Assembly (NCBI RefSeq): GCF_030124375.1
Contig: NZ_JASKLS010000010.1
Coordinates: forward strand, 124,001 to 188,000
Origin: Sinorhizobium sp. 6-70
GTDB lineage: Bacteria; Pseudomonadota; Alphaproteobacteria; Rhizobiales; Rhizobiaceae
Direction: 5' to 3'
Length of the DNA stretch: 64,000 nucleotides
Under the pieces are notes generated by a model that saw nothing but the letters and a program-made list of their open reading frames with translations, was not told the origin of the DNA and did no database searches. Positions 55,386 through 64,000 of this stretch are shown piece by piece (positions within the stretch are counted from its first letter, which is position 1; every line of letters begins with the position of its first letter). The translations under genes and the position numbers were made by a program.

Positions 55386-56518
55386 CGCAGCACCTCCCTG
55401 GCCGTGTCCTCATGCGCGCTGTTTCGGGCCCCGCTTCGACGATCGCATGGCCCCGGCCGCCCCGGCGGCGCCGCTTCTTGTCACTGCGCGCGCGACGGCG
55501 GAATTCTCCGGGGCCGGACGAGCCCGACCTTCTGCAGGCGGGAGCGAAGTCGGCCGCCGCGCGGGCGTCGCCGCCTGGACCGGCGCTTTTCGAACCGCTG
55601 CCTTGCCGGCCGGCGTTCCGCTTCAAAAACGAAGGACGCCGGCAGCATCTCCGCGTTCTCAACCGGCGACTATAGCACATTTCATGCATGACTTGAATAT
55701 AAAAACGGTTACTCTCATGTACAGCGCGGTCGATGCAACGGGCTCGTATTTGTTGACAACCTGATCCTGCGCGGGGCAGATGCCGATGATCCCGATTAAT
55801 TGTTGACAATTCTGCGATTCACGCGGGATTCATGAATTAATTTTCCGTACACTATTAAGGATGAATGGAAAATTACTGGATCGTCCGCGCCGTGGCATGT
55901 GCCCGCTGTCCCGCGGCGTGGTTCGGAGGCCCGCGAGCGGGCGAGGCTCGACGCGCCCGGCGTCTGCATTCGCCGGCCGGCGGCCGTCGCGATGTTGTTC
56001 GTGACCCGCCGAGCCGGATCCGGCCGGAGCGACGAGCGGGGGAGAACGGGACAGCGTGCACCTCAAGCACTGGCTCGATGGAACCTCCGGCCGGACCGGC
56101 GCCGGACGCTACCTTGGAGGGCCCGCTGGGAGTAGCCTTGCCCGCCCGCAGGCCCCGGCGTCCGCTTGGCGGTGAACTCCGCCCCGACGGCTCGGCGACC
56201 GCATTTCCGCTTCCAGATTGTTGACATCGGGCTCGCATGACCTGTGTGTCCACTCTGTGAACACAGCGCAGTCGCACATGGAGGTTGTCCTGAAGAGAGC
56301 GGATTACGAGGAGCCTGCTCGCATGCCCGAGCTCGGTGTGACGAACATCCACTGCCGTCTGTCAGGCATGGGCAAGAGGTTTTAGCCTGCAAGTAGATCT
56401 CAGTGAGGATAACCCGTCTCTACGAGCCTGCATGCTTGGTTATCGTTAGGAACTTCCGAAAGGCGCATGGAAGCCATTGCCAGAGCCTATTCGGGGGAGG
56501 CGAGCGCTCGGTAGCTGT
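55386..56518. other. 1.1-kb stretch without supported gene
   Basis: Very GC-rich at 55386-55670 and 55870-56220, AT-rich at 55680-55870. Open frames here are low-complexity Arg/Pro/Gly. One start at 55865 (MENYWIVRAVACARC) has a ribosome site AAGGATGA but loses protein character after ~20 residues. Possible remnant of a decayed gene. Confidence 0.5.
55750..55809. repeat. Two copies of TTGTTGACAA, 50 bp apart
   Basis: Exact ten-base copies at 55750-55759 and 55800-55809; each is itself an inverted repeat (TTGT/ACAA) and contains TTGACA, the -35 consensus. Operator or promoter pair for a gene on the plus strand, or chance in an AT-rich patch. Confidence 0.4.
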
Positions 56519-56686
56519 TCAGCGACCGCTGCTGGCCTTTAGATCTGCGTCCCGGATAACGTATGGACCACGTAGGGTCTCGGGTCGCTCGAGGACGTTC
56601 TTGACGGCGTCTCTCATGATCGCGCGCAGTTCGTCGCCGCGCTGCTCGCTTGAGGATTTATCTTGCACGGCAAGGTTTGATTTCAT
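56519..56686 (-). CDS. 55-residue hypothetical protein divergent from avcD
   Basis: Starts MKSNLAVQDKSSSEQRGDEL and continues in a helical segment, LRAIMRDAVKNVLERPETL. GGAGGG lies seven bases before the ATG, a strong site. No domain recognised. Divergent from the deaminase gene, 101 bases apart, in the place where an antitoxin or regulator of the deaminase would sit. Function as a partner is inference only. Confidence 0.6.
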   Translation of the reverse strand: MKSNLAVQDKSSSEQRGDELRAIMRDAVKNVLERPETLRGPYVIRDADLKASSGR

Positions 56687-56787
56687 CACTACACCCTCCA
56701 AGTGATCCGACTCGATAATACCGATATTAACGAACCAGCGATATGGATAATCGCATCACGGTCTTAATGTTCCCCTAGGAGCTACGA

Positions 56788-58389
56788 GTGACAACTACAG
56801 CGACAGTCGACAATCCGGAAATCGTCGTAGGACTCGTCGGGCCGATCGGTGTCGACCTCGACGCAGTGGTGGGGTTCCTGACGGAAGCTCTGGCGAAAGT
56901 CCAGTATGCCAGCGAGGTCATCCACATCACACAGGTAATGCGGGACGTCTTGCCGCAGATTGTGATTGATGAATCCAGCTACGTGCACAGATATGCGTCG
57001 CTTATCAGTCACGCGGACACCGTCCGGCGCAGCGTAAACAACAACGCCGCCCTCGCCTGCCTTGCAATAAGCGACATTCGACGCGTGAGGACCCGCCGAA
57101 ACGGCAAGCGCCGACCCGACCAGCCTGCTCTCGGCACGGCCTATATCATCCGGCAGCTAAAACGAGAGGAGGAGATCGCCCTCCTTCGCGCAGTCTACGG
57201 CCGGAAGTTCGTGCAGGTCTCTATTTACTCCGATCCGGACGAACGCCGACGCCAGATCATGAGGAAGATAAAGGGATTCGGTACCGCCATCATTGAAGAC
57301 GAGGAAGCGGAGAAGGAAGCGATCGGCCTCATCGCACGAGACCACAATGAGGTCGACGAGGTCTTCGGGCAGCGCGTGTCCGATGTCTTCCCGCTCGGGG
57401 ACGTTTTTGTTCCCGGCCAGGGAGGACGGGAGGCGAAGGAAGTCGTCGAAAGATTCGTAAACGCGTTCTTCGGTCATAACGGCCTGTCTCCAACGAAGGC
57501 CGAGTACGGAATGTATGCTGCGGCAGGCGCGTCCCTTCGGTCGCTTGACCTGTCACGACAGATTGGGGCGGCGATCTTCTCGGAACGGGGCGAGGTCATC
57601 ACTCTGGGCTGCAACGAAGTGCCGAAGGCATTTGGCGGAACCTACTGGTGCGACGATGCTGGCTCGCACCACCGGGATTTCGAGGAGGGAGAGGACGGCA
57701 ACCATAGCCGAAAGCTCCGGCTGCTCCATGACCTCGTCGACCGCATGGGCCAGCTCGGCTATCTCTCCGACAAGCTTGAGAAGGAGGGAGCCACCACGAA
57801 CCAGGTCAAGAAGATGATGACCGAGCGGCTCATCTCGGATTCGAGGGTCATGGACATCATCGAATTCGGCCGCATCATCCACGCCGAGATGTCCGCGATC
57901 ACCGACGCCGCTCGCAAGGGAAAGGCCTTGGCGGACTCGATCATGTTCACGACCACCTTCCCCTGCCACATGTGCGCCAAGCACATCGTGTCCTCCGGTA
58001 TCCGGCGCGTGGTCTTCCTCGAGCCTTATCCCAAGAGCCACGCGAAGGACCTCCACGAGGATTCGATCACCTTCTCGCCGTCCGAGCAATATACGAAGGT
58101 GCTCTTCGAGCCGTTCATCGGCATCTCCCCTCGCCGCTACCGCGACATCTTCGAGAAGAAGAAGCGCAAGGGTTCCGACGGCAAGGCGATCCAATGGGCC
58201 GAAAAGAAACCGGTCCCCAGGATTGAAGACAGGAGTCCTTCCTACATCGCAAACGAAGAGCCGGCCATCTCGCTTGTCGTAGAAAATATCCTCAACCTTT
58301 CGAAGGCCTCAGTCCCGATCGCGCCGGCGGCGGTGAAGACTCCCTCGAGACGAAGTCGTAAACCCAAGGATTCGCCGCCGTCGATCTAG
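56788..58389 (+). CDS. avcD: Anti-phage deoxycytidylate deaminase (AvcD-type)
   Basis: 533 residues. N-terminal P-loop kinase-like domain (12-250) with a changed Walker A, GLVGPIGVDLD, lacking the Lys; C-terminal zinc deaminase with H365-A-E367 and P392-C393-x-x-C396. This is the architecture of AvcD/anti-phage dCTP deaminases, which deplete deoxycytidine nucleotides when phage infection releases them. GTG start with AGGAG six bases upstream. In the Vibrio system a small RNA (AvcI) directly upstream inhibits AvcD; here only 101 bases separate it from a divergent ORF. A Lys/Pro/Arg-rich tail ends the protein. Confidence 0.88.
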   Translation: MTTTATVDNPEIVVGLVGPIGVDLDAVVGFLTEALAKVQYASEVIHITQVMRDVLPQIVIDESSYVHRYASLISHADTVRRSVNNNAALACLAISDIRRVRTRRNGKRRPDQPALGTAYIIRQLKREEEIALLRAVYGRKFVQVSIYSDPDERRRQIMRKIKGFGTAIIEDEEAEKEAIGLIARDHNEVDEVFGQRVSDVFPLGDVFVPGQGGREAKEVVERFVNAFFGHNGLSPTKAEYGMYAAAGASLRSLDLSRQIGAAIFSERGEVITLGCNEVPKAFGGTYWCDDAGSHHRDFEEGEDGNHSRKLRLLHDLVDRMGQLGYLSDKLEKEGATTNQVKKMMTERLISDSRVMDIIEFGRIIHAEMSAITDAARKGKALADSIMFTTTFPCHMCAKHIVSSGIRRVVFLEPYPKSHAKDLHEDSITFSPSEQYTKVLFEPFIGISPRRYRDIFEKKKRKGSDGKAIQWAEKKPVPRIEDRSPSYIANEEPAISLVVENILNLSKASVPIAPAAVKTPSRRSRKPKDSPPSI

Positions 58390-58512
58390 CATCACAAAAC
58401 TGAAAACGTCGAAGGATTCGCGTCGAATCTTCAGCGTCTCTGGCCATTGTGCTAGCGATACCGAAACATTTGATTCAACGCCCAGATCGTGGGCAGGTCG
58501 TAAGAGAGCAAG

Positions 58513-59184
58513 ATGCAGGACTCGAATTCCCCAATGTCAGATCAGATTGCGATGATCAGGGAGTTGATTGCTCGTCTTCCAGCCCCGTGCCGGCTGGCGG
58601 AGATGACCGACGCCCAGATCGTCGAGGCGGGCGAAGAGCTCTCCAGGAACGCCGACAGCGAGTGGAATCGGCTTCCTGACGAAACTATCGGGCCACGGCG
58701 CGAGGGCGTGCTCGGCATGTTGCTGGTGCGCAAGCGCCGACAGCTCGCGTATTCCCTGAAACTTTCGAATCTTGCGCGCGATCCATTTCAATCCATCCCG
58801 GCCGCATTGTTGAGCGTCGCAGGCGGAAGCGCTCTTCCGGGCCTCGTCACGGCACCGCCCGTGACGTTCCCCAGCTTCCTGCTTGCTATTGCCCTGTCAT
58901 GGCTTCGGGTCTTCGCGCAGCCCATCGGCTATGGCGAGGCGGCACTCTTGCACTACATGAACCAGATAGAAGCCGTGAAAGGCAAGGTAATGCAAGATGA
59001 CCTTGCCGAAGCCGGCCGCGTCCTGATCGAGGCGTATGGTTACGTCAAGGGGCAGAACGGCAACGAGATCTCGCACCTGCTGGCCTCGCTGAAGGCCTGG
59101 AAGGCCATCGAGGAATTCGATGGTGGGTACCGGGTCACGGAAACCGTGCCTTTCGGTCTGGGGCCGATCGAGTATGTCAGCTAG
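58513..59184 (+). CDS. Unknown protein of the island, convergent with a metallopeptidase
   Basis: 223 residues, no known domain. N-terminal helical region (DQIAMIRELIARLPAPCR), one hydrophobic stretch at about 115-137 (TFPSFLLAIALSWLRVFA), C-terminal helices with YGYVKGQNGNEISHLLASLKAWKA and a final two-strand element. AGAGAGCAAG precedes the ATG. Follows avcD by 124 bases on the same strand, converges with the peptidase gene (42 bases apart). Could be a partner of either. Confidence 0.65.
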   Translation: MQDSNSPMSDQIAMIRELIARLPAPCRLAEMTDAQIVEAGEELSRNADSEWNRLPDETIGPRREGVLGMLLVRKRRQLAYSLKLSNLARDPFQSIPAALLSVAGGSALPGLVTAPPVTFPSFLLAIALSWLRVFAQPIGYGEAALLHYMNQIEAVKGKVMQDDLAEAGRVLIEAYGYVKGQNGNEISHLLASLKAWKAIEEFDGGYRVTETVPFGLGPIEYVS

Positions 59185-59226
59185 CCGCGCTGTCGGCATG
59201 TCCGGGAGACGTGGCGGTCGTACACG

Positions 59227-60546
59227 TCAGCGGCAGCCGGTCAGAAGATTCCGTGTGTATTCGTAAAGGCTCTCGTCCAGTCTGATCATAGTTTCAGGGT
59301 CGAACCGTGCGAAGTCGAAGCGGCTGTCGGGAAGCGAGTAGATATCACCGTTCGAATCAAACATTGGCGGGATGACACCCACGTAGGAATGCGCCTGCAC
59401 GGGGCCGAACGTCGGACCCTTCTGTCTTCCAATGGCAACTCCAAGTCCGAGTTCCAGCATGTAGTTTTCAGCCTCGTCGAGATAGGTTCCCCGACCGCCG
59501 GGCTCCTGCATTGCGATTGCCTCGAGTGCCCGCTCCAGGATCGATCGTCGCCCTGGCAGTCCGCTTTGCTTCAAAGCGGCGTCGATCCACGTGTCTTTAT
59601 CGTTTCCGTCCCGCCAATGGCTGAGGTTTGAACAGATAACCGCGAACGCGAAGGCACGGTTCTCCCGTTCCTTGAAGGATGGGAAGATTGCTGACCACGG
59701 AGCCATTCTGTCGGGAAGCAAAATATCTCTGAACTGACGTTCGCAAAGGTTGAGACACACGTGTGCTATGGTAGCCGCGAGGTCGTAGGCCAGCGCTGCG
59801 TCACTGATCTGGGCGAAGTGCGCGAGGAGATGCACCGGCGCGGAATATAGCGTGAGCGACGGTTCATAAAGCCGGGATAGAAGGCCACCGTGAATTCCCT
59901 CACCGACCTCCTTCTGCTTGCCTGCAGGCACCTTGCCCATCAGGATCGCGCGTATAGTGTCGTATTCGGACGCAACTGCGATGGTCTCAAGGAGAGCACC
60001 GACCGTCATCGGCTGGCGGATGAGGCGGTCGCCGGTCCTGTTGTCGTGAAAGCAGACGAAGAGGATTGGCCTGCTGGGATCCAGTCGGCCGTACGCGTCA
60101 ATCTCCTGGCCCGCGGAAATCGATATCTGCCACGGGTGTCTGGCACTATGCGTCTCCTTGGATTCGAAGACGGTCTGGTAGTACTTCGGAAAGGTCAGGC
60201 GACGTGTTTCGTCATGAAGGTCGATGAATGAGGCGAAATCGCTTTCCCTTGGGGGCCTGTCTTTCGTCGGCAGTAGCCTGAACTCCTGATATATGCGCTT
60301 CAGGTACGCGCGTCCCCAGATCGTTCCCACGATATCCGCCCAATGCGCCATCTCGTGGCTTATGGTTGCCATGATTTCGACGACTTTGGCGTGATCCGCA
60401 GCCTCCAAGGCTTTCGGCAGGTCGTCCTTCTCGTATTGGTCCAGGGTCACCATCTGCGTGTGTGGCGAGAAGTGGGCAATGGCGACAGTGTTCGGAAACC
60501 TGTGCTCTCGCCGGTCGGCCATCCATTTCTTCACTGCATCCGACAT
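59227..60546 (-). CDS. HExxH metallopeptidase of unknown family
   Basis: 439 residues. Zinc motif H64-E-M-A-H68 in ATISHEMAHWADIVG, with a candidate third ligand Glu in GALLETIAVASEYD. No signal peptide or membrane segment, so cytoplasmic. The rest is helical, with HVCLNLCERQFRDILLP and a C-terminal SLYEYTRNLLTGCR. GAGAGG nine bases before the second ATG sets the start. Part of the defence-type island; could be an effector protease, but no family was recognised. Confidence 0.7.
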   Translation of the reverse strand: MSDAVKKWMADRREHRFPNTVAIAHFSPHTQMVTLDQYEKDDLPKALEAADHAKVVEIMATISHEMAHWADIVGTIWGRAYLKRIYQEFRLLPTKDRPPRESDFASFIDLHDETRRLTFPKYYQTVFESKETHSARHPWQISISAGQEIDAYGRLDPSRPILFVCFHDNRTGDRLIRQPMTVGALLETIAVASEYDTIRAILMGKVPAGKQKEVGEGIHGGLLSRLYEPSLTLYSAPVHLLAHFAQISDAALAYDLAATIAHVCLNLCERQFRDILLPDRMAPWSAIFPSFKERENRAFAFAVICSNLSHWRDGNDKDTWIDAALKQSGLPGRRSILERALEAIAMQEPGGRGTYLDEAENYMLELGLGVAIGRQKGPTFGPVQAHSYVGVIPPMFDSNGDIYSLPDSRFDFARFDPETMIRLDESLYEYTRNLLTGCR

Positions 60547-61339
60547 CAGCGCCATCCTCTCGAATTCGGATCATTCCGGTACTCATCAAATGATGTCATG
60601 TCGAGAGGGCGCATACGCGGCCTCCACGTGCTAGTCCGCGGCATGTGCCAGTCCTCGGAGCGATCCGGGCCCGAATGAGAAGCATCCCGGCTTCCAATTC
60701 CTTATAACCGGTATCCTCTCGGTATATTACGATGAAAGCCGGCGCCAATTGCAACGACCCGGATTCACGGCATTTTCGAAAAGCAAACCCGACAAGAAAC
60801 TTGGAAACATCCCCTATCTCGGACTGAGATGAAGGATTCCTGCACCGAGGGATTGGCACCCGCGGGAGTGTCACAGAACCCATCTCCAGGATGCCGGGAC
60901 AGAAAACGAGATCTGCGCTCCCGGATCATCGCCGGCTTTTACGATGCTCGGATCCCGCGGAGCCTTTCGGAACGACGGCGGAGAAGCTCGCCATTCAGAA
61001 GCAATCCGACTGGCTCGCTGGCTCGACCGTGACGCGCGGTCGCTTGATGCAGAAATGAATCTTGGGCCTGTCCTTCGCCTATTCGGCATCTCCCACTGGC
61101 GATCGGACACGTTCCCGTGTGTGGCCCATTGGCCGAGTCCTTGGGCCTAGAGATCTGTCCTCTCATTGCAAGGACGCCCGGCCCAGGGAACTACTATCTC
61201 GAACAACCCGTGAATCGTCCTCAGCGGACAGCCGTACTCAGGTTGGAGCGCGCGCTTCAGGATGCCGCCCAGATTTCGATGCGGACCGCCTGAGGACTTT
61301 ACTCCCCTACACAACGTTGAGCTCAGGCCACTAGCCGGT
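60547..61339. other. 790-base stretch without supported gene
   Basis: No open frame with a ribosome site and protein-like composition on either strand. It contains the promoter of the peptidase gene at its left end. The remainder may be decayed DNA or a non-coding RNA; no clear hairpin-plus-T-run seen. Confidence 0.45.
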
Positions 61340-61843
61340 TTAAACGCCAGCCACCAGGAGGGGTATTGGGAGTTCTTCGCCTCCCGTATCGAGGATGCTG
61401 AATGTGTACCGGCCCTCGGCGTGGCCGTCTACTGAATAGCTCAGGCGATCGCAAACGCGGTTGTGGTTGTCGAACGTCAGCACCTTAGGCTTCAGACCCG
61501 TGATATTGCCCTCATCCACATAGACTGAGCTACAGACGATGATCGCGTCTCCGGGCTGACAAGTCCTCGCGGCCGCCCCGTTGAGAATGCAACAGCGCGA
61601 ACCAGGTTCGCCAAGAATGACGTTGGTTGAGATTCGCGCACCCGAGTTCTTGTTCCAGATCTCTACGAACTCCATCGGCAGGATTCCCGCCTCTTCGCAA
61701 TGATCGGGATCTAGGGTGATCGAGCCATGATAATTCAGGTTCGCCTCGGTCAACCGGCACCACTGGCGACTGAATTCGTGGTGGTGGATTGATAAAGCAG
61801 AATTGGCTTCATCGGGTTGTACCCACCCACCAACAGATGTCAT
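61340..61843 (-). CDS. PanD-fold (aspartate 1-decarboxylase-like) protein with altered active site
   Basis: 167 residues. Residues 30-120 align with aspartate decarboxylase: LTEANLNYHGS (self-cleaving Gly40-Ser41), EEAGILPMEFVEIWN, GARISTN, GEPGSR, LNGAAARTCQPGDAIIV. Differences: the N-terminal catalytic Lys/His region (normally MLxxKIHR) reads EFSRQWCR, and the conserved Tyr after FST is Asn. A ~45-residue C-terminal extension is unusual. Weak ribosome site; start uncertain. Divergent from hsdM, 79 bases apart. Confidence 0.75.
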   Translation of the reverse strand: MTSVGGWVQPDEANSALSIHHHEFSRQWCRLTEANLNYHGSITLDPDHCEEAGILPMEFVEIWNKNSGARISTNVILGEPGSRCCILNGAAARTCQPGDAIIVCSSVYVDEGNITGLKPKVLTFDNHNRVCDRLSYSVDGHAEGRYTFSILDTGGEELPIPLLVAGV

Positions 61844-61922
61844 TAGTCGTGACGCACAAAACCGACGTAAGCCAAACGTGCGTGCGAATAAACATATTCC
61901 TGGACGAAGAATTGAAGCGCTG

Positions 61923-64000
61923 ATGATGCGGAAACGACAGCAAGACCAAAGCCAGATCAAGTGGGTCGCCGACTTTATCTGGAACATCGCCGACGACCGT
62001 CTGCGCGACGTGTACGTGCGTGGCAAGTATCGAGACGTGATCCTGCCCTTCACCGTGCTAAGGCGGATCGATGCGGTGTTGGAACCGACCAAGCAGGCGG
62101 TCCTGGAACGCAAGAGACTGCTGGACAATGCCAAAGTGGCAAATCAGGACGGGGCGCTACAGGCCGCTGCCGGACAAGCCTTCTACAATGTTTCCGAGTT
62201 TACATTGGCCAACCTCAAGGCCAGCGCCGCCGGGCAGCGCTTGCGCGAGGATTTCATCGCCTATCTGGACGGCTTCTCGCCAAACGTGCAGGAAATCCTT
62301 ACCAAGTTCAGTTTCCGCAACCAGATACAGAAGCTCGTCGATGCCCATATCCTTGGCTACCTGATCGAAGACTTTCTCGACCCCGAGGTCAATCTTTCGC
62401 CGTTGCCGGTCAAGGACGCCGACGGGCGTATCAAGCTACCCGCGCTCGATAACCACGGCATGGGAACCGTGTTCGAGGAGTTGATCCGCCGCTTCAACGA
62501 AGAGAACAACGAAGAAGCGGGCGAGCACTTCACCCCGCGTGACGTAGTCAAGCTCATGGCCAAACTACTGTTCCTGCCTGTGGCTGAGCGCATCGAGTCT
62601 TCTACCTATTCGCTATACGACGGCTCTTGCGGCACGGGTGGCATGCTCACCGTTGCCGAGGAAGCCTTGCAGGAGCTGGCCGAGCAGCACGGCAAGGATG
62701 TATCCATCCACCTGTTCGGGCAGGAAATCAGCGATGAAACCTACGCCATCTGCAAGGCCGACCTGCTGTTGAAAGGCGAAGGCGCGGAAGCGGAGAACAT
62801 CGTTGGGGGGGCAGACAAATCCACGTTGTCTGCTGACCAGTTCCGCAGCCGCGAATTCGACTTCATGATTTCCAACCCACCCTACGGCAAGAGTTGGAAG
62901 ACCGACCTGGTGCGCATGGGCGGCAAGAAGGATTTCAGCGACCCGCGCTTCATCGTCAATCACGGCGGCGATGCTGAATTCAAGCTCATCACCCGCTCCA
63001 GCGACGGACAGCTCATGTTCCAGGTGAACAAGCTGTCCAAGATGAAGCATGACACCACACTTGGAAGCCGCATCGCTCTCGTCCACAATGGCTCTGCACT
63101 GTTCACCGGCGACGCCGGGCAAGGCGAAAGCAATATCCGCCGTTGGGTGCTGGAGAACGACTGGCTCGAAGCCATCATCGCCCTGCCGCTCAACATCTTC
63201 TACAACACCGGGATCGCTACCTACATCTGGGTGCTGGCCAATAAGAAGGCTGCGTACCGGAAGGGAAAGGTGCAGTTGATCGACGCCAGCCAGTGGTTCG
63301 CGCCGCTGCGCCGCAATCTCGGGAAGAAGAACTGCGAGTTGGGCGAAACCGATATCCAGCGCATTCTTGACCTATATCTGGGCGAAGCGCGGGATACGGC
63401 GCAGAGTAAATGGTTCGACACCCAGGACTTCGGCTACTGGAAGATCACGGTCGAACGCCCGCTACGTCTGAAAACCCAATTGACAACCAGTGCCATCGAA
63501 ACCCTGCGTTTCGCCAGCGGCGACGAGGCGCTGCGCACTGAGATCTACGCCGAGCATGGTGACAAACTGTACACCGACTTCGTCAGGCTTAAGCCCGAAA
63601 TCGAAGCATGGCTCAAGGGTGACGGCGACGATGAGGACGATACCGAGGACAGTGACGAAAACCGTACGTCCGCGATGAAAGCCGTGCCGGAGAAACGCCG
63701 AAAGAAGTTGCTTGATTCCACGACCTGGCTACGGGACAAGGCGCTGCTCGATCTGGCGCTGCTGGCACAGAAGGTTATGGGCAATGCAGTGTTCGACGAC
63801 CACAACGTCTTCCGGGTGGAATTCGATGCGGCGATGAGAACATATGAGAAGAAACCCACTGCGACGGATAAGAAAGCTATATTCAAGGCCGTGAGCTGGC
63901 GTGATGAAACCGCACCGGAGGTGATCGCCAAGCGGCACAAACTCAAGCCGGGGATACCTTCATTCCGAGTTTCGATGGACGCTATCTCATCGAAAGTGCA
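61923..64000 (+). CDS. hsdM: Type I restriction-modification DNA methylase, 3' end cut by window
   Basis: 692 codons visible without a stop. N-terminal HsdM_N helical domain (IKWVADFIWNIADDRLRDVY...), SAM motif I from D233 (DGSCGTGGML) and catalytic motif IV N318-P-P-Y321. It adds methyl groups to adenine in the HsdR recognition site. The reading frame stays open through a charged segment (DGDDEDDTEDSDEN) to the right edge, so the gene is longer than a minimal HsdM. hsdS and hsdR should follow outside the window. Two ATGs start it; ribosome site weak. Confidence 0.92.
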   Translation, partial: MMRKRQQDQSQIKWVADFIWNIADDRLRDVYVRGKYRDVILPFTVLRRIDAVLEPTKQAVLERKRLLDNAKVANQDGALQAAAGQAFYNVSEFTLANLKASAAGQRLREDFIAYLDGFSPNVQEILTKFSFRNQIQKLVDAHILGYLIEDFLDPEVNLSPLPVKDADGRIKLPALDNHGMGTVFEELIRRFNEENNEEAGEHFTPRDVVKLMAKLLFLPVAERIESSTYSLYDGSCGTGGMLTVAEEALQELAEQHGKDVSIHLFGQEISDETYAICKADLLLKGEGAEAENIVGGADKSTLSADQFRSREFDFMISNPPYGKSWKTDLVRMGGKKDFSDPRFIVNHGGDAEFKLITRSSDGQLMFQVNKLSKMKHDTTLGSRIALVHNGSALFTGDAGQGESNIRRWVLENDWLEAIIALPLNIFYNTGIATYIWVLANKKAAYRKGKVQLIDASQWFAPLRRNLGKKNCELGETDIQRILDLYLGEARDTAQSKWFDTQDFGYWKITVERPLRLKTQLTTSAIETLRFASGDEALRTEIYAEHGDKLYTDFVRLKPEIEAWLKGDGDDEDDTEDSDENRTSAMKAVPEKRRKKLLDSTTWLRDKALLDLALLAQKVMGNAVFDDHNVFRVEFDAAMRTYEKKPTATDKKAIFKAVSWRDETAPEVIAKRHKLKPGIPSFRVSMDAISSKV

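Noticed and set aside
55865..56224. 119-codon frame starting MENYWIVRAVACARC
   Set aside because: Good ribosome site, but after about 20 residues it is Arg/Pro/Gly low complexity; reported only as part of the unexplained stretch.

Overview
The window looks like chromosomal DNA from an alphaproteobacterium of the Sinorhizobium/Ensifer type (Rhizobiaceae). Evidence is the GC-rich coding with strong Shine-Dalgarno sites, the gene order tpiA-secG-pyrG-(VOC)-kdsA-eno-ftsB-pdhA-pdhB-pdhC, a lipoyl domain on PdhB, many roughly 100 bp double-palindrome intergenic repeats that match the description of RIME elements, and two GGAAC-N18-TT promoters of the RpoE2/EcfG type. I cannot name the species.

Region 1 (1-10.3 kb, all minus strand) is core metabolism: triose-phosphate isomerase, SecG, CTP synthase, a VOC protein, KDO-8-P synthase, enolase, an FtsB-like protein and the pyruvate dehydrogenase genes. 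pdhC runs off the left edge. Three clean intrinsic terminators punctuate it.

Region 2 (10.5-32.3 kb) is mixed housekeeping: cytochrome b561/YceI, a DprE1-like FAD oxidase, topoisomerase IV subunit B, a DUF2336 protein, a flavin reductase/nitroreductase pair, an acyltransferase, ThrRS, a four-gene iscU-like/yidD/DUF2267/DUF1697 operon, folE, hisI, a patatin, a CBS protein and a rhomboid protease.

Region 3 (32.6-52.1 kb) carries PAS and tandem PilZ proteins, a BTLCP cysteine protease preceded by three 11-bp repeats at exact 22-bp spacing, a D-Ala-D-Ala carboxypeptidase with a SPOR domain, L-serine dehydratase, a 33-residue membrane ORF with its own RBS and terminator, membrane proteins, a MerR regulator beside a perfect palindrome, MgtE, a deformylase-like protein with substituted metal ligands, and the stress operon prkA-yeaH-spoVR behind an EcfG-type promoter.

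Region 4 (52.9 kb to the right edge) is a genomic island. Its left border is 14 bases identical to the 3' end of a tRNA-Leu gene on the minus strand, still followed by that tRNA's terminator. Immediately inside are a tyrosine recombinase and a second recombinase-like protein that has lost its catalytic residues. The cargo is defence-like: an AvcD-type anti-phage deoxycytidylate deaminase with a divergent 55-residue ORF, an unknown protein convergent with a HEMAH metallopeptidase, a PanD-fold protein that keeps the self-cleaving Gly-Ser but has lost catalytic Lys/Tyr positions, and divergently from it a type I restriction methylase (hsdM) that runs off the right edge. No RIME copy was seen inside the island. 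The best candidates for something undescribed are the metallopeptidase pair, the PanD-like protein next to hsdM, and the small ORF paired with the deaminase.
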